NCBI GenBank assembly: GCA_019113665.1
Contig: DXGW01000049.1
Location: 1-5,400 of the forward strand
Length of the DNA: 5,400 bases
Source: Candidatus Alistipes excrementipullorum
Lineage (GTDB): Bacteria; Bacteroidota; Bacteroidia; Bacteroidales; Rikenellaceae
Direction of reading: 5' to 3'
Made by a program: the position numbers and the translations under genes
Shown: positions 1 to 5,400 of the stretch, piece by piece
How positions within the stretch are numbered: position 1 is the first letter of the stretch
How the letters are laid out: each line of letters opens with the position of its first letter
The notes under the pieces: model-generated
The model's input: the letters and a program-made list of their open reading frames with translations, nothing else
What the model was told of the DNA's origin: nothing
Databases searched by the model: none

Positions 1-48
1 CACCCGGACGGCAGCAGCCGTACCCATTTAAGTATTTATACCGATGTT

Positions 49-79
49 TTTGTAGTTCACAACCGGTAACTTTGTAGTT
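49..79 (+). repeat. 9-bp direct repeat upstream of the operon (TTTGTAGTT x2)
   Basis: TTTGTAGTT occurs at 49-57 and again at 71-79, a pitch of 22 bases or about two helical turns. The second copy overlaps the -7 element, so the repeat could present two half-sites on one face of the DNA to a regulator. It may also be chance in a short AT-rich leader. Confidence 0.3.
67..74 (+). promoter_or_regulatory. Probable Bacteroidota-type -7 promoter element of the Hdr-like operon
   Basis: The octamer TAACTTTG matches the TAnnTTTG -7 consensus used by the primary sigma factor of Bacteroidota. It lies 25 bases before the ATG of the first operon gene, so transcription would start near position 80 with a leader of about 20 bases. 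The best upstream TTTG (49-52) is only 14 bases from the element, closer than the usual -33 spacing, so the -33 box is poor or absent. The surrounding leader is AT-rich compared with the genes. The element is one arm of a perfect inverted repeat, so a repressor could cover it. No transcript data are available; this is a motif match only. Confidence 0.5.
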
Positions 80-88
80 GCAAAGTTA
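67..88. repeat. 8-bp perfect inverted repeat over the promoter, possible operator
   Basis: TAACTTTG at 67-74 is mirrored exactly by CAAAGTTA at 81-88, with a six-base spacer. One arm is the predicted -7 element and the other covers the expected transcription start. This could be a regulator-binding site, or a weak hairpin at the 5' end of the mRNA. Because of the symmetry, the minus strand carries the same -7-like octamer, so divergent transcription is formally possible. Within this site the sequence alone does not separate these options. Confidence 0.4.
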
Positions 89-99
89 TCAGTACTCTT

Positions 100-798
100 A
101 TGGGAAAATATTTCGATATGCTGATGGAGGACGTACGCCTGCGCGAAGGTCTGAAATCGTGCATGAACTGCGGCGTCTGCACGGGAGTATGCCCTGCGGC
201 CGAGTTCTACAACTACGATCCCCGTCAGATTGTCAACATAGTGCAGACGCGTGACGACGACCAGATCGAGGAGCTGCTGCGCAGCGATACGATATGGTTC
301 TGCGGCGAGTGCATGTCGTGCCGCCCGCGTTGTCCGCGCGGCAATACGCCGGGTTATGTGATCCAGGCGTTGAGGACTTTGTCGCAGAAACTCGGCTTCT
401 TCGTCGAGAGCGAGAAGGGCCGCCAGCAGCTGGCACTCAAACGGACCATCGGCGAGAATATACTCCGCACGGGATACTGCCTTGTTCCAAAACTCATAGC
501 GCCGGAACTTCACCCCGAACAGGGAACCGTATGGCGTTGGATCTACGACCATGACGAGGAGGTTTACGGTCGCTTTACCCCTGTTTACAACAAGGAGGGA
601 GCCGGCGCGCTGCGACGCATCGACGACAAGTCACTCGACGAGATACGCCGCATATTCGACGTGAGCGGCGGTACGGAGATGTTCGAGACCATAGAGCGCC
701 ACTCCGACCGCAAGGCCCGCGAGATGGGTTACGACGGCGCCACGCAGGAGTACATGATGCGGACGTTCACCTACAATTCCGACAACGAACACGATTGA
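100..798 (+). CDS. hdrC: HdrC-like protein with two [4Fe-4S] motifs and a long C-terminal extension
   Basis: This 232-residue cytoplasmic iron-sulfur protein is an electron carrier of the HdrC family; the symbol is a family label, not a claim of CoB-CoM heterodisulfide chemistry. Two classic 2[4Fe-4S] motifs are visible: Cys21-x2-Cys24-x2-Cys27-x3-Cys31-Pro and Cys68-x2-Cys71-x2-Cys74-x3-Cys78-Pro, separated by a helical linker as in HdrC and the QmoC/GlpC ferredoxin domains. From about residue 95 to the end there is a charged extension, rich in Arg, Asp and Glu, that makes the protein longer than typical HdrC of about 190 residues. No signal peptide or membrane segment is present. The ATG at 100 is the first good start and follows the -7 element by 25 bases; there is no Shine-Dalgarno sequence, as is normal in Bacteroidota. 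It is the first operon gene and ends 2 bases before the HdrB-like gene, its expected partner. The family call is secure, the redox partner is not. Confidence 0.92.
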   Translation: MGKYFDMLMEDVRLREGLKSCMNCGVCTGVCPAAEFYNYDPRQIVNIVQTRDDDQIEELLRSDTIWFCGECMSCRPRCPRGNTPGYVIQALRTLSQKLGFFVESEKGRQQLALKRTIGENILRTGYCLVPKLIAPELHPEQGTVWRWIYDHDEEVYGRFTPVYNKEGAGALRRIDDKSLDEIRRIFDVSGGTEMFETIERHSDRKAREMGYDGATQEYMMRTFTYNSDNEHD

Positions 799-800
799 TT

Positions 801-1886
801 ATGAGAAGAGCAACATGGTCGGAGTACCAGAAGGATATCGCCGACGACAAATATTATTACGCGCGCAGCTGCATACGCCAGAACTTCTTTCCGGGCAGCG
901 AGCGGGCTTTCCTGAATATCCTGAGCAGGGATCTGGGCAAGGATATTCTCGACGACCCGTCGCACTCGTCGTGTACGGGCATAGGCTACCATTCGGACAT
1001 CGTCCCTCTGGAGACGATAATGACCGTTGTGGCGCGCCAGTTCTCGTTGATGAACGAGGCCGGTTACGAGAACTTCGTCACCTCGTGCATCACATCGTTC
1101 GGAATCTACACCGAGGTGCTTGCCACATGGGAGGAGTTCCCCGAAACCGAGGAGAAGACGCGCGAGAACCTCTACAAGGCTACGGGCCGCGAGTTTACCA
1201 AGCCCAAGAGTCTTGCGCACACGTCGGACATCATCTTCCATTTCCGTGACCAGATTGCGGCCAAGGCCGTGCGGCGGCTCGTGAACCGTGCTACTGGCGA
1301 ACCTCTGAAGGTTGTCGAGCATATCGGCTGCCACTACGCAAAGATATTCCCCAAGTCGGGTATCGGCGGGTCGGAGTTCCCGTATGTGCTTGCCGGTATG
1401 GTCGACTCGTGGGGTGGTGAGTGCGTCGACTATCCCGAACGCCGCCACTGCTGCGGATTCGGTTTCCGCAACTATCTGGTGCAGGCCAACCGCGGCTATT
1501 CGGTCGCCAATTCGCACAAGAAACTCGAGAGCATGGCGCCGTACCACCCCGATTTCATTGTGGCCAACTGCCCGGGCTGTACGATGTTCCTCGACAAGTG
1601 GCAGTATACCATTGCCGAGATGGACGGCCGCACATACGGTGAGAACGGCCACGGCATACCGGTGCTGACATATGAGGAGATGGCCGGGCTGGTCCTCGGC
1701 TACGATCCGTGGGAACTGGGCATGCAGATGCATCAGGTCGATGTCGAGCCTCTGCTCGACAAGATGGGGGTAGATTACGACCCGTCGGCCAAATATCTCG
1801 GCCGTAACGGCAAATACATAGGCAAACCCGAAGCTGCCGTCGTGAACGGCTGCTCACAGGATTTTATTTACGATATCAAGGTGTGA
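801..1886 (+). CDS. hdrB: HdrB-like CCG-domain protein, N-terminal CCG motif degenerate
   Basis: This is a 361-residue soluble HdrB-family protein. In canonical HdrB each of two CCG domains binds a non-cubane [4Fe-4S] cluster through five cysteines. The C-terminal domain is complete here: Cys177 (GCHY), Cys217-Cys218-Gly and Cys257-Pro-Gly-Cys260, with spacings of 39 and 38 residues. The N-terminal domain keeps only Cys24, Cys58 and Cys96; the second Cys of the pair is Thr59 and the last ligand is Ser99, so one cluster is probably altered or missing. About 60 residues follow the usual HdrB end (after the PVLTYEEMAGLVLG stretch) and include Cys351. No membrane segment is seen. An in-frame TTG at 795 would overlap the upstream gene; I prefer the ATG at 801, 2 bases after its stop. 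The stop codon shares its final A with the next start (TGATG), which suggests coupled translation with the HdrA-like gene. The substrate is unknown. Confidence 0.9.
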   Translation: MRRATWSEYQKDIADDKYYYARSCIRQNFFPGSERAFLNILSRDLGKDILDDPSHSSCTGIGYHSDIVPLETIMTVVARQFSLMNEAGYENFVTSCITSFGIYTEVLATWEEFPETEEKTRENLYKATGREFTKPKSLAHTSDIIFHFRDQIAAKAVRRLVNRATGEPLKVVEHIGCHYAKIFPKSGIGGSEFPYVLAGMVDSWGGECVDYPERRHCCGFGFRNYLVQANRGYSVANSHKKLESMAPYHPDFIVANCPGCTMFLDKWQYTIAEMDGRTYGENGHGIPVLTYEEMAGLVLGYDPWELGMQMHQVDVEPLLDKMGVDYDPSAKYLGRNGKYIGKPEAAVVNGCSQDFIYDIKV

Positions 1887-2887
1887 TGGAACGAGTTATA
1901 GTCATAGGCGGCGGTATTGCCGGAATGAAAACGGCACTCGACCTCAATCGTCGGGGTGTGGGTGTCACGATTCTCGAAAAGGAAAACCGTCTGGGCGGCA
2001 AGGTGCTGGGTTGGCACAAGCTCTTCCCGACGTTTACGCCTGCGGGCGAGGTGGTCGATACGTTGAAGGCGGAGATTGCCGCAAGCGATATCGAGGTGCG
2101 CCTGGGGGCGTGCGTTACGGCAATGTCGGAACACAGCGTTACGTTGGCGGACGGTACGTTCCTCGAATGTAATGCTGTGGTGTTGTGCTCTGGCTTTACG
2201 CTATTCGATGCCCGCATCAAGGAGGAGTATGGTTACGGTATCTACGACAACGTCATTACGTCGGCCGACCTTGAAGAGATGTTCAACCAGGGGCGTGTGG
2301 GCCTCAAGAACGGAGGACGGCCGCGCCGCATAGCGTTCCTGCACTGCGTCGGTTCGCGCGACGAGAAGGTATGCCAGCGCCACTGCTCGAAGGTGTGCTG
2401 CGTTACGGGTGTAAAGCAGGCCATCGAGATGAAGAAACTCTTCCCCGAAGCCGACGTCTTCAATTTCTATATGGACATACGCATGTTCGGCCCCGGGTAC
2501 GAGGAGCTCTACCGCGAAGCGCAGCAGTCGTATAACATACACTTCATTCGCGGCCGCATATCGGAGGCGAGCCCCACGATCGAGGGCCGTCTGCAGATCA
2601 AGGCCGAGGATACGCTTACGGGCCGTCCGCTGAAGATAAGTGTCGACATGCTCGTGCTGCTCATCGGCATGCGCAGCAACGACGACAATGCGTCGCTGGC
2701 CGAGTCGGCAGGGTTGAAGCTTGCTCCGAGCGGATTCATGTCGCCGCGCGACCTCTTCCTGTCGAACGTGCGCAGCAACCGCGACGGAATATTCTATGCC
2801 GGAGCCGTCACGGCCCCGAAAAGTATAGGTGAAGTGTTGAACGAGGGCTCGGCCGTAGCCGATGCCGTCATCGAATATTTGAGTTGA
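1886..2887 (+). CDS. hdrA: Short HdrA/QmoA-like FAD-binding oxidoreductase
   Basis: This 333-residue flavoprotein is the likely electron-distributing subunit of the complex. The N-terminus has the Rossmann FAD motif GGGIAG at 8-13 with Glu31 placed to bind the ribose, then LGGK (36-39). The HdrA signature lies in the middle: HCVGSRD at 153-159 followed by CSKVCC at 167-172. Cys154, Cys167, Cys171 and Cys172 match the conserved HdrA cysteine set that ligates a [4Fe-4S] cluster; Cys163 is extra. The end (GIFYAGAVTAPKSIGEVLNE, 301-320) is the second FAD-contact region typical of HdrA. At roughly half the length of methanogen HdrA (about 650 residues), it lacks both ferredoxin-type insertions, and the TFPTLDC-like cysteine region reads LFPTFTPAG. 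It therefore resembles QmoA. I use the ATG at 1886, overlapping the previous stop by one base, rather than the GTG at 1883. Whether it bifurcates electrons cannot be told from sequence. Confidence 0.9.
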   Translation: MERVIVIGGGIAGMKTALDLNRRGVGVTILEKENRLGGKVLGWHKLFPTFTPAGEVVDTLKAEIAASDIEVRLGACVTAMSEHSVTLADGTFLECNAVVLCSGFTLFDARIKEEYGYGIYDNVITSADLEEMFNQGRVGLKNGGRPRRIAFLHCVGSRDEKVCQRHCSKVCCVTGVKQAIEMKKLFPEADVFNFYMDIRMFGPGYEELYREAQQSYNIHFIRGRISEASPTIEGRLQIKAEDTLTGRPLKISVDMLVLLIGMRSNDDNASLAESAGLKLAPSGFMSPRDLFLSNVRSNRDGIFYAGAVTAPKSIGEVLNEGSAVADAVIEYLS

Positions 2888-2891
2888 GACC

Positions 2892-3227
2892 ATGGCAGCC
2901 ATCGAATGGGGTTTCTCGATAAACAGGCCGCGCGTCATCGACGTCGACCGTAACAACCTGCGCAAGAGCGACGAGATTCTGCTCGAAATGCCGGAACTGC
3001 AGAGCTGCATAGGTTGCGGTGCCTGCACGGCAAGCTGTACGGCCGGAAACCTGACCAATTTCAACTTCCGCAAGGTCCATACCCTCGTCCGTCGTGGCGA
3101 ATACCAGGGCGCATACGAGGAGATGAACAAATGCATGTTGTGCGGCAAGTGCCGCCTGCTGTGTCCGCGCGGCATCAATACCCGCGGCGTGGTCATGCTC
3201 ATAAAACGTAAACTGGGAGATTTTTAG
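2892..3227 (+). CDS. Small second HdrC-like 2[4Fe-4S] ferredoxin
   Basis: This is a 111-residue cytoplasmic ferredoxin-like protein. Its motifs are Cys39-x2-Cys42-x2-Cys45-x3-Cys49 (followed by Thr where Pro is usual) and Cys81-x2-Cys84-x2-Cys87-x3-Cys91-Pro-Arg-Gly. The roughly 30-residue helical linker with R-x-G-E-Y-x-x-A-Y-E is the HdrC/GlpC arrangement rather than that of a clostridial ferredoxin. The N-terminus (IEWGFSINRPRVIDVDRNN) precedes the cluster domain and has no signal or membrane segment. It starts 4 bases after the HdrA-like gene and stops 2 bases before the membrane subunit. From this position it could stand in for the ferredoxin domain missing from the HdrA-like protein, or bridge that flavoprotein to the membrane subunit; both are inference. 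It is distinct from the first gene: far shorter, with no C-terminal extension. Confidence 0.88.
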   Translation: MAAIEWGFSINRPRVIDVDRNNLRKSDEILLEMPELQSCIGCGACTASCTAGNLTNFNFRKVHTLVRRGEYQGAYEEMNKCMLCGKCRLLCPRGINTRGVVMLIKRKLGDF

Positions 3228-3229
3228 CG

Positions 3230-5014
3230 ATGAATTTCTTTGCACCGTTCTGCATACCTTTCATGGTCGGAGCCCTGGTCATGGCAGTGGCTCTGGTGGT
3301 GAAGTATGCCAAGTGGATATACGAACTGCCGCGTGCCGACAAGAAACTGATGTTGCACGGCATATTTACGCGGCGTTCGCTCGAGGCCGTATGGGAGATC
3401 TTTTGCGAGTCGCTGCTGCACCGCCGCATATTCAAGGTCAACCCTCTGCTCGGATATATGCACATGAGTCTGGCGTTCGGCTGGTTCCTGCTTATACTCA
3501 CTGGGTGGATCGAGGTGGTCGCATATCTTGGATTCAGGTACGTGCCGTTGCAGGGCCACGTCTTCTTCAAGTATTTCGCCACTGGGCTCGAAGAGCATAA
3601 GCCCGTATTCAACTTCCTGATGGATTTCTTCCTGCTTATGGTTCTCTCGGGCGTCTTCCTCGCTTGGTGCAAGCGCCTTTACTCCAGGGCCATGGGTATG
3701 CGCCGTACCACGCGCCACGTGTTGGGCGACCGTATTGCGCTGTCGGCCCTGTGGTTCGTATTCCCGTTGCGCCTTGCAGCCGAAAGCCTGACTTGCGCGA
3801 TATATGGCGGCGGCGGGTTCCTTACGGGTTCGATAGGCGGCTGGTTGGCGGCACATGTCGGCAGCGGGGTGCTTGAAGCCCTGTACGAGCCGGCGTGGTG
3901 GCTCTACTCATGCTCGCTGGGCATATTCTTCGTAGCCATGCCGTTCTCTCGTTACATGCATATCTTTACCGAGATTCCGCTCATATTCCTGCGCCGTTAC
4001 GGATTGCGTCCGCGTGAAAAGGAGTCGTCTTTCGACAATTTCGAGATACAGGCATGCTCGCGCTGCGGTATATGCATAGACCCGTGCCAGTTGCAGAGCG
4101 TCCTGAACATAAACGACGTGCAGTCGGTCTATTTCCTGCGTGACAGACGCTACAACATGCTGACCCTCTCCGTAGCCAACGACTGCCTGATGTGCGGCCG
4201 TTGCGAGTCGAAATGCCCGGTAGGCATAAATCTCAACTCGTTGCGCCAGAACTCGCGTGACACCATGCGCAATATTCCCGACGAGTCGCGTTATGATTAC
4301 TTCGCATCGCTCGACCGTTCGACAGGCGAAGGGCGTGTCGGATACTTTGCCGGTTGCATGACTCTGCTTACGCCGCGTACACTGACGGCAATGGAGCGTA
4401 TATTCGATGCTGCGGGTGAGGACGTGTGGTGGGCCGACCGAAACGGTGGCGTCTGCTGCGGCCGTCCGCTCAAACTTTCGGGCGAGACCGACTCGGCAAA
4501 GAAGATGATGCGTTACAACAAGGAGCTTTTCTACAAGCACAACATAACCACACTTGTGACATCGTGCCCGATATGCCTGCGCGTATTCAAGGAGGAGTAT
4601 GCCCTGCGCGGTATCGAGGTGTTGCACCATTCGGAGTATATATTGCGTCTGATCCGTCAGGGACGGCTCAAGGTAAAGGCCGACGGCGCGAAATTCACCT
4701 ATCATGATCCGTGTGAACTCGGGCGAGGCAGCGGCATATATGATGAGCCGCGAGCCGTGATTGAGGCTGTCGGAGAGCTTCTCGAGGCCGAACATTCGCG
4801 TGAGAATGCCTTCTGTTGCGGTGCCTCCCTCGCAAATACCGTGATAAACGATGCACAGCAGTTGAAAATCGCTAAGTCGATGGCTGCGGAGTTCTCGCGT
4901 ACGGGTGCCGATACGGTTGTGACGTCGTGCCCGCTCTGCAAGAAGACCGTGACGCGCGGTACCTCCATGCCTGTCAAGGACCTGTCGGAAATCGTAGCCG
5001 AGCATCTGGCCTGA
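3230..5014 (+). CDS. Membrane HdrE/DsrM-like cytochrome b fused to an HdrD/DsrK-like iron-sulfur domain
   Basis: This 594-residue protein is the likely quinone-linked membrane anchor of the complex. Five probable transmembrane helices lie near residues 8-25, 77-98, 127-147, 167-185 and 222-240. Lys/Arg-rich loops (26-76, 148-166, 251-263) against an uncharged glycine-rich loop (192-214) place the N-terminus outside and the C-terminus in the cytoplasm. His78 in helix 2 and His244 just after helix 5 (SRYMHIFTEIP) are the best heme b ligands. Two [4Fe-4S] motifs follow: Cys276/279/282/286 and Cys319/322/325/329-Pro. Then come two complete CCG domains: Cys376, Cys409-Cys410 and Cys446-x2-Cys449, and Cys495, Cys529-Cys530 and Cys567-x2-Cys570. 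Methanogen HdrE and HdrD, or DsrM and DsrK, are separate proteins; here they are one chain, as in other bacterial Fe-S-binding membrane oxidoreductases. The natural partner is unknown: a disulfide, the upstream Hdr-like proteins, or both. It is the last gene of the operon, ending just before the terminator. Confidence 0.9.
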   Translation: MNFFAPFCIPFMVGALVMAVALVVKYAKWIYELPRADKKLMLHGIFTRRSLEAVWEIFCESLLHRRIFKVNPLLGYMHMSLAFGWFLLILTGWIEVVAYLGFRYVPLQGHVFFKYFATGLEEHKPVFNFLMDFFLLMVLSGVFLAWCKRLYSRAMGMRRTTRHVLGDRIALSALWFVFPLRLAAESLTCAIYGGGGFLTGSIGGWLAAHVGSGVLEALYEPAWWLYSCSLGIFFVAMPFSRYMHIFTEIPLIFLRRYGLRPREKESSFDNFEIQACSRCGICIDPCQLQSVLNINDVQSVYFLRDRRYNMLTLSVANDCLMCGRCESKCPVGINLNSLRQNSRDTMRNIPDESRYDYFASLDRSTGEGRVGYFAGCMTLLTPRTLTAMERIFDAAGEDVWWADRNGGVCCGRPLKLSGETDSAKKMMRYNKELFYKHNITTLVTSCPICLRVFKEEYALRGIEVLHHSEYILRLIRQGRLKVKADGAKFTYHDPCELGRGSGIYDEPRAVIEAVGELLEAEHSRENAFCCGASLANTVINDAQQLKIAKSMAAEFSRTGADTVVTSCPLCKKTVTRGTSMPVKDLSEIVAEHLA

Positions 5015-5033
5015 CGCTGCGGTATGACATGAA

Positions 5034-5067
5034 AAAAGCGGTAAACCTTGCAAGGTCTACCGCTTTT
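5034..5067. terminator. Bidirectional intrinsic terminator between convergent genes
   Basis: A hairpin with arms 5034-5049 and 5052-5067 pairs along its whole length except one A-C mismatch (5044/5057). It has a GC-rich core (GCGGTA/TACCGC) and a very short nominal loop at GC (5050-5051), which in practice opens to about six bases. On the plus strand it ends in TTTTCTTT; on the minus strand it is followed by six T (complement of 5032-5037). It starts 20 bases after the stop of the membrane subunit and ends 15 bases before the stop of the convergent barrel gene, so it should serve both. Confidence 0.85.
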
Positions 5068-5081
5068 CTTTGTGCCGCTTG

Positions 5082-5400
5082 TCAGAACTTGTATGTTATT
5101 CCGAGTGTGCTTACCACCGGATTGCGCAGCTTGCTGGCGCATTCGGCAAGCCAGTTGACATTGAGATACAGGTCCCAGTGATATCCGAGTGAGTAGTCGA
5201 AACCTCCGCCGAGATTGAACCCGAAGGCAAAATCCTGAATGTCGTTGAAGCTAATGCCGGCAATGGGGTAGAGATACCATTTCGGCGCTACTTCAAAGGC
5301 GTATTGAATGTTGCAGCTTACGTCTACCGATGTGCCGCGTGCCGTGAGGATCATTACCGACGGTTCGAGCCGCAATCCGTCGAGCAGGTTTACGCGTACG
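5082..5400 (-). CDS. Outer-membrane beta-barrel protein, C-terminal part (runs off the right edge)
   Basis: This minus-strand frame stays open to the window edge and gives the last 105 residues of a protein whose start lies beyond 5400. A TTG at 5375 is only an internal Leu codon. The sequence alternates polar and hydrophobic residues in short strands separated by Gly/Asn/Asp turns: VDVSCNIQYAFEV, WYLYPIAGISF, DFAFGFNLGGGFDYSL, WDLYLNVNWLAE, and a last strand VVSTLGITYKF. The terminal Phe with aromatic residues at alternate positions is the outer-membrane insertion signal recognised by the BamA machinery. This resembles small eight-stranded barrels of the OmpA/OmpW-like type, but the exact family cannot be fixed from the fragment. 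Two Cys (in VSCNI and AECAS) are slightly unusual for a barrel. It converges on the Hdr-like operon and shares its terminator, so it is probably functionally unrelated. Confidence 0.8.
   Translation of the reverse strand, partial: VRVNLLDGLRLEPSVMILTARGTSVDVSCNIQYAFEVAPKWYLYPIAGISFNDIQDFAFGFNLGGGFDYSLGYHWDLYLNVNWLAECASKLRNPVVSTLGITYKF

Noticed and set aside
28..552. Minus-strand open frame of 174 codons opposite the first HdrC-like gene
   Set aside because: It covers both ferredoxin motifs of the real gene and shows no domain of its own.
585..605. Shine-Dalgarno-like AAGGAGG inside the first gene
   Set aside because: It is internal to a continuous coding sequence, no supported start follows it, and Bacteroidota rarely use such sites.
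795..800. TTG at 795 as start of the HdrB-like gene, and likewise GTG at 1883 for the HdrA-like gene
   Set aside because: Each is followed within 3-6 bases by an in-frame ATG that fits the stop of the preceding gene better, and no ribosome-binding sequence favours the rare codon.
771..1733. Long open frame of 320 codons on the minus strand opposite the HdrB-like gene
   Set aside because: It is antisense to a gene with clear CCG motifs, its translation shows no recognisable domain, and long antisense frames are common opposite GC-rich coding sequence.
2201..3202. Minus-strand open frame of 333 codons across the HdrA-like and small ferredoxin genes
   Set aside because: It runs opposite two well-supported genes and across their junction; it has no motif and depends on codon bias of the real strand.
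100..5014. A true methanogen-type CoB-CoM heterodisulfide reductase
   Set aside because: The promoter style and outer-membrane barrel point to Bacteroidota, which are not expected to use coenzymes M and B in this way, and the HdrB-like first cluster site is incomplete. Only the family relationship is supported.
3908..5053. Minus-strand open frame of 381 codons opposite the membrane fusion gene
   Set aside because: It would begin inside the terminator hairpin, is rich in His/Arg/Tyr/Val as expected of antisense translation, and lies over the conserved iron-sulfur and CCG motifs.

Overview
The window is almost filled by one tight, plus-strand operon of five genes (100-5014). All five encode iron-sulfur or flavin electron-transfer proteins of the heterodisulfide reductase (Hdr) superfamily. 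The order is an HdrC-like ferredoxin, an HdrB-like CCG protein, a short HdrA-like flavoprotein, a second small HdrC-like ferredoxin, and a large membrane protein fusing an HdrE/DsrM/NarI-like cytochrome b domain to an HdrD/DsrK-like domain with two [4Fe-4S] motifs and two CCG domains. Gaps between genes are 2, -1, 4 and 2 bases, so co-transcription and probably translational coupling are expected. A convergent minus-strand gene, cut by the right edge, encodes the C-terminal part of a small outer-membrane beta-barrel protein. A hairpin lies between the two converging genes and should end transcription from both sides.

The organism looks like a member of the Bacteroidota. There is a TAnnTTTG-type -7 promoter element before the operon, no clear Shine-Dalgarno sequences before any start, and an outer-membrane barrel ending in Phe. 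The fairly GC-rich coding sequence combined with frequent ATA isoleucine codons suggests Alistipes or other Rikenellaceae, but this is an inference from composition only.

Layout: 1-99 is a short leader with a probable promoter, an 8-bp inverted repeat and a 9-bp direct repeat. 100-3227 encodes the soluble HdrC-B-A-C' proteins. 3230-5014 encodes the membrane module. 5034-5067 is the shared terminator. 5082-5400 is the partial barrel gene.

Proposed working of the system (inference): the flavoprotein and its ferredoxin partners form a cytoplasmic electron-transfer assembly that docks on the membrane fusion protein. That protein would exchange electrons with menaquinone through heme b. The layout recalls both QmoABC and DsrMK of sulfate reducers and HdrABC/HdrDE of methanogens. 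No gene for a sulfur-metabolism partner, hydrogenase, formate dehydrogenase or MvhD is present, so the donor and acceptor cannot be named. The most distinctive features are the coexistence of soluble-type and membrane-type Hdr modules in one operon, an HdrB whose first CCG motif has lost two of five ligand cysteines, and a minimal HdrA without ferredoxin domains next to a separate small ferredoxin.
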